This document shows positions 33,756 through 38,489 of a DNA stretch of 38,489 nt, piece by piece. The position numbers and the translations under genes are program-made. How positions within the stretch are numbered: position 1 is the stretch's first letter; each line of letters opens with the position of its first letter. The DNA is from Collinsella sp. (GTDB lineage: Bacteria > Actinomycetota > Coriobacteriia > Coriobacteriales > Coriobacteriaceae), in NCBI GenBank assembly GCA_018382295.1, contig JAGZQF010000028.1, forward strand, positions 1-38,489. The letters are read 5' to 3'. The notes under the pieces were generated by a model that saw nothing but the letters and a program-made list of their open reading frames with translations, had not been told where the DNA came from and ran no database searches.

Positions 33756-35571
33756 AACCCTTATGGGCAGCATCCGCGATTACATGAAGGTCACGATCGC
33801 CACGCCGCTGCTGGTGCTTGGCGAGGTAATCTGCCAGATGATGATCCCGTTTATCACCGCCGACATGATCGATGCCATCAAGGACGGCACCGCCGTTACC
33901 GAGATGCTGCCCACCGCCGGCCTTCTCGTACTCATCGCGCTGACGTCGCTCGCCTTTGGCGCCGCCGCGGGCATCACCTGCAGCCATGCCAGCTGCGGCT
34001 TTGCCAAGAACCTGCGCCGCGACCTGTTCTACAAGATCCAGACGTTCAGCTTTGCCAACATCGACGAGTTCTCGAGCTCCTCGCTCGTCACCCGCCTCAC
34101 CACCGACATCAACAACGTGCAGCAGGCCTTTATGATGCTCATCCGCATCGCCGTGCGCTCGCCGCTGGTGCTGGTCTTTGCCTTTACCATGGCCTACGCC
34201 ATGGGCGGCAGCGTCGCCATGGTCTACCTGGTCATCATTCCGCTGCTGGGCTTTGGCCTGTTCTTTATCATCTATAAGGTGCGCCCGATCTTTGCCCGCG
34301 TGTTCCGCAAGTACGACGCGCTCAACGAGTCGGTCGAGGAAAACGTCACCGGCATGCGCGTGGTCAAGAGCTACGTGCGCCAGGACTACGAGAAGGAGAA
34401 ATTCGCCACCGCCGCGCGCGACGTCCAGATGGACTTCACCCGCGCCGAGAAGCTGCTCGCCTTCAACAACCCCATGATGAACATCTGCGTCAACGGCGCG
34501 TTCGTCGTCATCATCTACCTGGGTTCCAAGCTCATCATCACGAGCCAGGGCACTCTGTTCGACGTGGGCCAGCTCTCCTCCATCTTTACCTACGGCTTCC
34601 AGATTCTTATGAGCCTAATGCAGCTGTCGATGATCTTTGTCATGGTAACCATGGCAGACGAGTCGGCGCACCGCATTACCGAGGTGCTGGCCGCCGAGCC
34701 CACGATCGCCAACCCGACCGAGCCCGTGCACGAGGTTGCCGACGGCTCCATCGACTTCGATCACGTGAGCTTTAAGTATTCCGAGCATGCCCGCCGCCAG
34801 GCGCTCGACGATATCGACCTGCATATTAAGAGCGGCGAGACCATCGGCATTATCGGTGGCACCGGCTCGGCCAAGTCGACGCTCGTGAACCTGATCGCCC
34901 GCCTGTACGATGTCACCGAGGGCACCGTGCGCGTCGGCGGCGTGGACGTGCGCGACTACGACCTGGACGCGCTGCGCCACCAGGTAGCCATGGTCCTGCA
35001 GAAAAACGTGCTGTTTAGCGGCACCATCGCCGAGAACCTGCGCTGGGGCGACCCGAACGCCACCGACGAGGAAGTCCGCGAGGCAGCGCATCTGGCCTGC
35101 GCCGACGAGTTTGTCGACGGCTTCCCCAAGGGCTACGACACCTGGATCGAGCAGGGCGGCTCCAACGTTTCCGGTGGCCAGAAGCAGCGCCTGTGCATCG
35201 CGCGTGCCCTGCTGCGTCGCCCCAAGATCTTGATCCTGGACGACTCCACGAGCGCCGTCGACACCAAGACCGACGCCAAGATCCGCGAGGGCCTGGCGAG
35301 CTACCTGCCCAACACGACCAAGCTCATCATCGCCCAGCGCATCGGCTCCGTGCAGGACGCCGACCGCATCATCGTCATGGAGGGTGGCCGCATCAAGGAC
35401 ATCGGCAACCATGACGAGCTGCTCAAGACGAGCGAGATCTACCGCGAGACCTTTACCTCGCAAAACAAGATGAGTGCCGAGGGCGAGGAGGCGGCCGAGA
35501 CCGTCGCAGCCGGCACCGAGGCATCCGCACCGCAAGCTCAGACCCAGGAAGGAGGCGAGGCACATGAGTAA
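33748..35571 (+). CDS. Heterodimeric ABC exporter, subunit 1 (degenerate ATP site)
   Basis: A 607-residue half-transporter with six membrane helices (about residues 15-310) fused to an ATPase. The Walker A is GGTGSAKST (370-378) with Ala before the Lys, the signature is VSGGQKQR, and Walker B ends ILDDST with Asp499 where the catalytic Glu is expected. This marks it as the subunit that builds the non-hydrolysing site, as in BmrC/TM287-type exporters. The tail after about residue 575 is acidic and rich in Ala and Glu. It is coupled to marR upstream and overlaps subunit 2 by 8 nt (ATGAGTAA). Drug or lipid export is the family role; the substrate is unknown. Confidence 0.94.
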   Translation: MIKTLMGSIRDYMKVTIATPLLVLGEVICQMMIPFITADMIDAIKDGTAVTEMLPTAGLLVLIALTSLAFGAAAGITCSHASCGFAKNLRRDLFYKIQTFSFANIDEFSSSSLVTRLTTDINNVQQAFMMLIRIAVRSPLVLVFAFTMAYAMGGSVAMVYLVIIPLLGFGLFFIIYKVRPIFARVFRKYDALNESVEENVTGMRVVKSYVRQDYEKEKFATAARDVQMDFTRAEKLLAFNNPMMNICVNGAFVVIIYLGSKLIITSQGTLFDVGQLSSIFTYGFQILMSLMQLSMIFVMVTMADESAHRITEVLAAEPTIANPTEPVHEVADGSIDFDHVSFKYSEHARRQALDDIDLHIKSGETIGIIGGTGSAKSTLVNLIARLYDVTEGTVRVGGVDVRDYDLDALRHQVAMVLQKNVLFSGTIAENLRWGDPNATDEEVREAAHLACADEFVDGFPKGYDTWIEQGGSNVSGGQKQRLCIARALLRRPKILILDDSTSAVDTKTDAKIREGLASYLPNTTKLIIAQRIGSVQDADRIIVMEGGRIKDIGNHDELLKTSEIYRETFTSQNKMSAEGEEAAETVAAGTEASAPQAQTQEGGEAHE

Positions 35572-37483
35572 GGCAGCTACCGCCGAGCGCGCGCGCAACC
35601 GCAAGGGCGGCACCATGACGCGCCTGATCAAGATGCTCTTTGGCTTCTACCCGGTACTTTTGCCCCTCGTCGTCGCCGGCGTGGTGCTCTGCGCCATCAT
35701 CAATTCCATCGGCGCGACGTTTCTCCAGAGCGCGCTGCAGGTCATTAGCGAATCGTGGCAGTCGGGCGACTGGACGGCCGCGCAGCCCAAGATCTTGAAG
35801 CTTGTGACCACCCTCGGCTGCATCTATGCCGTGGGCGTCGCCTCCTCGCTCTTCTGGAACCGCGCCATGGCCGTCATCACGCAGGGCTCGCTCGAGAAGC
35901 TGCGCGAGAAGATGTTCAACCGCATGCAGGACCTGCCGATCCGCTACTTCGACACGCACCAGCGCGGCGACATCATGAGCCACTACACCAACGATATCGA
36001 CACGCTGCGCCAGATGATCAGCCAGTCGCTGCCCAACCTGCTCATGACGATCATCGTCATCGTCACCGTGTTCTTCATCATGCTGTACTACAGCATGTGG
36101 ATGTGCCTGGTCATCATCGCCGGCGTCGCCTTTATGACCTTTATGACCAAGCTGCTCGGCTCCAACTCCGCGCGCTTCTTTATCGCGCAGCAGACCGAGC
36201 TCGGCGTGGTCGAGGGCCATATCGAGGAGGTCATGAACGGCCAGAAAGTCGTCAAGGCGTTCTGTCACGAGTCCGCCGCCGAGGCCGATTTTGACGAGCG
36301 CAACGAGAAGCTCTTCGAGGTCTCGCAGAAGGCCAACATGTACGCCAACATCCTCATGCCGATCCTCGGGAACCTGGGCGACTTGCTCTACGTGCTGGTC
36401 GCGCTGACCGGCGGCATCTTCCTGGCGCTGGGCGTGCCCAACCTGAGCCTCTCGGGCATGGCGCTCTCCATCGCCGTCGTGGTGCCGTTCCTCAACATGA
36501 CCAAGCAGTTCTGCGGCCAGATCGGCCAGATCTCGCAGCAGATCAACGCCGTGGTCATGGGCCTTGCCGGCGCCGAGCGTATCTTTGAGCTACTCGACGA
36601 GGAGCCCGAGGCCGACGAGGGCTACGTGACGCTTGTCAACGCACAGGTGAATCCCGACACCTGGCAGCTCGAGGAGGCCGACCACCACACCGGCATGTGG
36701 GCTTGGAAGCACCCGCACCGCGCGACCGGCGAGATCGAGTACGTGCCGCTGCGTGGCGACCTGGTCATGGACAACGTCGACTTTGGCTACACGCCCGACC
36801 ACGAGGTGCTGCACGGCGTATCCGTGTTTGCTAAGCCGGGCCAGAAGGTCGCGTTTGTCGGCGCCACCGGTGCCGGCAAGACGACCATCACCAACCTCAT
36901 CAACCGCTTCTACGACATTGCCGACGGCAAGATCCGCTACGACGGCATCAACGTCAACAAGATTCGCAAGTCCGACCTGCGTCGCTCGCTGGGCGTGGTG
37001 CTGCAGGACGTGAACCTGTTCACCGGCACCGTGATGGACAACATCCGCTACGGCAACCTAGACGCCACCAACGAGGAGTGCATCGCGGCGGCCAAGCTCG
37101 CGGGAGCGGACGACTTTATCACCCGCCTGCCCGACGGCTATGACACCATGCTCACCGGCAACGGCGCGCAGCTGTCGCAGGGCCAGCGCCAGCTGATCTC
37201 GATCGCGCGTGCCGCCGTTGCCGATCCGCCGGCGATGATTCTGGACGAAGCAACGTCGAGCATCGATACCCGCACCGAGGCTATCGTGCAGGCAGGCATG
37301 GACAAGCTCATGGAGGGCCGCACGACGTTTGTCATCGCGCACCGCCTGTCCACCGTGCGCAACTCCGACGCGATCATCTGCCTGGACCACGGCCGCATCA
37401 TCGAGCGAGGCAACCACGACGAGCTGATCGCCAAGCGCGGATATTACTACCAGCTCTACACCGGAGCGTTTGAGCTGGAGTAG
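35564..37483 (+). CDS. Heterodimeric ABC exporter, subunit 2 (catalytic ATP site)
   Basis: A 639-residue partner of the preceding gene. Six helices are followed by an ATPase with a canonical Walker A GATGAGKT (433-440) and Walker B ILDEATSS with Glu562. Its signature is LSQGQ (537-541) instead of LSGGQ. This altered signature faces the degenerate site of subunit 1, so the pair has the expected single active site. Before the ATPase is a linker of about 40 residues (NAQVNPDTWQLEEADHHTG) that is longer than usual. The ATG at 35564 with GGAGG upstream is the start; the frame extends to 35474 inside subunit 1. Confidence 0.95.
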   Translation: MSKAATAERARNRKGGTMTRLIKMLFGFYPVLLPLVVAGVVLCAIINSIGATFLQSALQVISESWQSGDWTAAQPKILKLVTTLGCIYAVGVASSLFWNRAMAVITQGSLEKLREKMFNRMQDLPIRYFDTHQRGDIMSHYTNDIDTLRQMISQSLPNLLMTIIVIVTVFFIMLYYSMWMCLVIIAGVAFMTFMTKLLGSNSARFFIAQQTELGVVEGHIEEVMNGQKVVKAFCHESAAEADFDERNEKLFEVSQKANMYANILMPILGNLGDLLYVLVALTGGIFLALGVPNLSLSGMALSIAVVVPFLNMTKQFCGQIGQISQQINAVVMGLAGAERIFELLDEEPEADEGYVTLVNAQVNPDTWQLEEADHHTGMWAWKHPHRATGEIEYVPLRGDLVMDNVDFGYTPDHEVLHGVSVFAKPGQKVAFVGATGAGKTTITNLINRFYDIADGKIRYDGINVNKIRKSDLRRSLGVVLQDVNLFTGTVMDNIRYGNLDATNEECIAAAKLAGADDFITRLPDGYDTMLTGNGAQLSQGQRQLISIARAAVADPPAMILDEATSSIDTRTEAIVQAGMDKLMEGRTTFVIAHRLSTVRNSDAIICLDHGRIIERGNHDELIAKRGYYYQLYTGAFELE

Positions 37484-37614
37484 GCAGGTTTGTTCCACGG
37501 GGGTCTCCCAGGCGGGCCGGGGTGTAACCTCCGTGCTCAAACATTCTCGCTTCGCTGCGAAACTGCGCGCGGAGGACGCAATCGCCCGTCATTTAAAACG
37601 AAATCAAAGTTGGT

Positions 37615-37647
37615 GAGCCCCTGGCCAGTTGGCCAGGGGCTCGTTTT
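37615..37647 (+). terminator. Intrinsic terminator after the exporter operon
   Basis: GAGCCCCTGGCC and its perfect complement surround an AGTT loop, followed by GTTTTG. The rest of the 37484-37730 gap shows no gene. Confidence 0.88.
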
Positions 37648-37680
37648 GTGTGGGGGTGTTTTGGCTGGCGGGTGCTGCAT

Positions 37681-37694
37681 ATTATTCGTATAAT
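37681..37694 (+). promoter_or_regulatory. -10 and likely operator of the Phd/ParE pair
   Basis: ATTAT-TCGT-ATAAT is a palindrome that includes a consensus TATAAT (37689-37694) about 37 nt before the antitoxin start. No good -35 is seen, which would suit a promoter controlled by the antitoxin complex. Confidence 0.55.
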
Positions 37695-37730
37695 TTATCG
37701 TAAGTTCCCGTACATCGATTGGAGCCTTAT

Positions 37731-37994
37731 ATGCCTGCCATTAAACCTGTTTCCGATTTGCGCAATTACAACGAGGTGCTCTCCGATGTCCACGAGGGTT
37801 CCCCGGTGTTTCTGACCAAAAATGGGCACGGTTGCTACGCTGTGCTCGACATGAAAGATTACGACCGATTTTGCGCCATTAGCACACTGATGTCCGAGCT
37901 TGAGCGCGGACGCAGCTCGGGTGATGAGAGCGGATGGGTCTCGTCGGACAACGTCGCCGAGCACTTCCGCCGCAAGGCCGCAAGCCATGCATAG
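37731..37994 (+). CDS. Phd/YefM-family antitoxin
   Basis: An 87-residue protein. The N-terminal half has the Phd/YefM DNA-binding pattern (PVSDLRNYNEVLSDVHEGSPVFLTKNGHGCYAVLDMKDY). The C-terminal part, rich in charged residues, should wrap the toxin. The ATG at 37731 has GGAG 7 nt upstream; the frame starts at a TTG at 37719 with no support. It overlaps the toxin by 8 nt (ATGCATAG), so they are cotranslated. It is expected to repress its own promoter, where a small palindrome is seen. Confidence 0.92.
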   Translation: MPAIKPVSDLRNYNEVLSDVHEGSPVFLTKNGHGCYAVLDMKDYDRFCAISTLMSELERGRSSGDESGWVSSDNVAEHFRRKAASHA

Positions 37995-38301
37995 CTTCGA
38001 GGTCGTCTACTCTCCGCTGGCTCTGCAAGATCTCGACGACATCTGGGACTATATTGCCGTCGAAAAGGACAATCCCGCAGCAGCGGAGAGAATCGTAGAG
38101 GGCATCCTCGCTCGGATAGACCTGCTCTCCAGCTTCCCGGAGTCGGGCACGCCACTTTCATCGATCCATCCCCTACGCTCCGATTACCGGTTCGTGATCT
38201 GTGACAATTATCTCGCGTTTTACCGCTATTACCAGAAGGTCTATATCGACCGCGTCCTCCACAGAAAGCGCGATTACCTGCAGATATTGCTTGCCAAATA
38301 A
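37987..38301 (+). CDS. RelE/ParE-family toxin
   Basis: A 104-residue protein with the family pattern YSPLALQDLDDIWDYIA, then LSSFPESGTPL and YRFVICDNYLAFYRYYQKVYIDRVLHRKRDY. The C-terminal RVLHRKRDY resembles ParE-type toxins more than ribosome-dependent RelE ones, so the target (gyrase or mRNA) is left open. The ATG at 37987 fits family length; the frame extends to a TTG at 37900 inside the antitoxin gene. Together with the Phd-type partner it forms a complete type II system. Confidence 0.92.
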   Translation: MHSFEVVYSPLALQDLDDIWDYIAVEKDNPAAAERIVEGILARIDLLSSFPESGTPLSSIHPLRSDYRFVICDNYLAFYRYYQKVYIDRVLHRKRDYLQILLAK

Positions 38302-38349
38302 AATGATAGCTAATTTGGGACGCTCTCTGAGTGTAGCCGTCAACAGTGG

Positions 38350-38377
38350 ACGCAGCAAAGGAACGCCCCTTTGTCAT
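38350..38377. repeat. Degenerate GACAAAGG-type repeat
   Basis: CAAAGGAACGCCCCTTTGTC forms an imperfect CAAAGG/CCTTTG hairpin and resembles a decayed copy of the 33-nt palindrome family. Confidence 0.45.
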
Positions 38378-38397
38378 GCAAAGTCTTTGGAAATCAG

Positions 38398-38427
38398 AAC
38401 CACCCTTAAAAAGGGTGGTTTGCTCTT
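38398..38427 (+). terminator. Intrinsic terminator after the Phd/ParE pair
   Basis: AACCACCCTT and AAGGGTGGTT form a perfect 10-bp stem with an AAA loop, followed by TGCTCTT. A GC-rich imperfect hairpin (CCGGGCTCGCG / CGCGGGCCCGG) follows at about 38447-38476. Confidence 0.75.
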
Positions 38428-38489
38428 AGGGTATAACCCACGGGCCCCGGGCTCGCGTCTAAAGGCGCGGGCCCGGACTTCGTCCAGGC

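Overview
The window looks like a chromosomal segment from a Coriobacteriia actinomycete, most likely Collinsella or a close relative. This rests on high GC with GC-rich third codon positions, the gene order prfA-prmC-tsaC near upp and the F-ATP synthase operon, murA directly after atpC, and the style of the intergenic repeats. The genus is an inference; no rRNA, tRNA or CRISPR array was seen.

Layout. 1-1496: a gene-free edge, then a phosphohexomutase gene broken by an internal deletion. 1654-4348: homocysteine S-methyltransferase and a DtxR/MntR-type regulator, divergent from peptidase T, with a perfect 20-bp palindrome between them. 4602-7133: an LCP cell-wall ligase and murA. 7222-14105: the complete F-type ATP synthase operon (atpI-like, B, E, F, H, A, G, D, C) on the minus strand, with a readable promoter and a terminator. 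14386-21254: upp, glpK, tsaC, a HigBA-like toxin-antitoxin pair, prmC and prfA. 21483-25863: an M20 peptidase and a complete polar amino-acid ABC importer. 26127-29960: an aldose-1-epimerase relative, a frameshifted membrane protein, an MFS transporter and a low-molecular-weight tyrosine phosphatase. 30055-32747: a DUF4143-type ATPase, a small TIGR04076-like protein and pyridoxal kinase. 33165-37483: a MarR-controlled heterodimeric ABC exporter operon. 37731-38301: a Phd/ParE toxin-antitoxin pair.

The most unusual content is between the genes. Three families of palindromic repeat recur. (1) A composite element of about 150 bp occurs four times. Its outer and inner stems differ between copies but remain base-paired, while the tip is nearly constant (GACC-TTCT-GGTC). 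(2) A near-perfect 33-nt palindrome is centred on GACAAAGGGAC/GTCCCTTTGTC. (3) A GTAGTCRTTGGGG repeat sits beside three of the four composite elements. Many copies lie at or within a few bases of stop codons. In prfA the repeats have replaced the native stop, so release factor 1 is predicted to carry a repeat-encoded tail of about 63 residues. Other oddities are a roughly 120-residue Ala/Glu-rich insertion inside PrmC and three ATGAAATG repeats spaced exactly 33 bp apart in front of the DUF4143 ATPase.

The genes mostly serve core functions: ATP synthesis, peptidoglycan precursor synthesis and wall assembly, translation termination and tRNA modification, nucleotide salvage, glycerol use, and peptide and amino-acid uptake. 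Accessory additions are the two toxin-antitoxin pairs, the ABC exporter and the lone ATPase.
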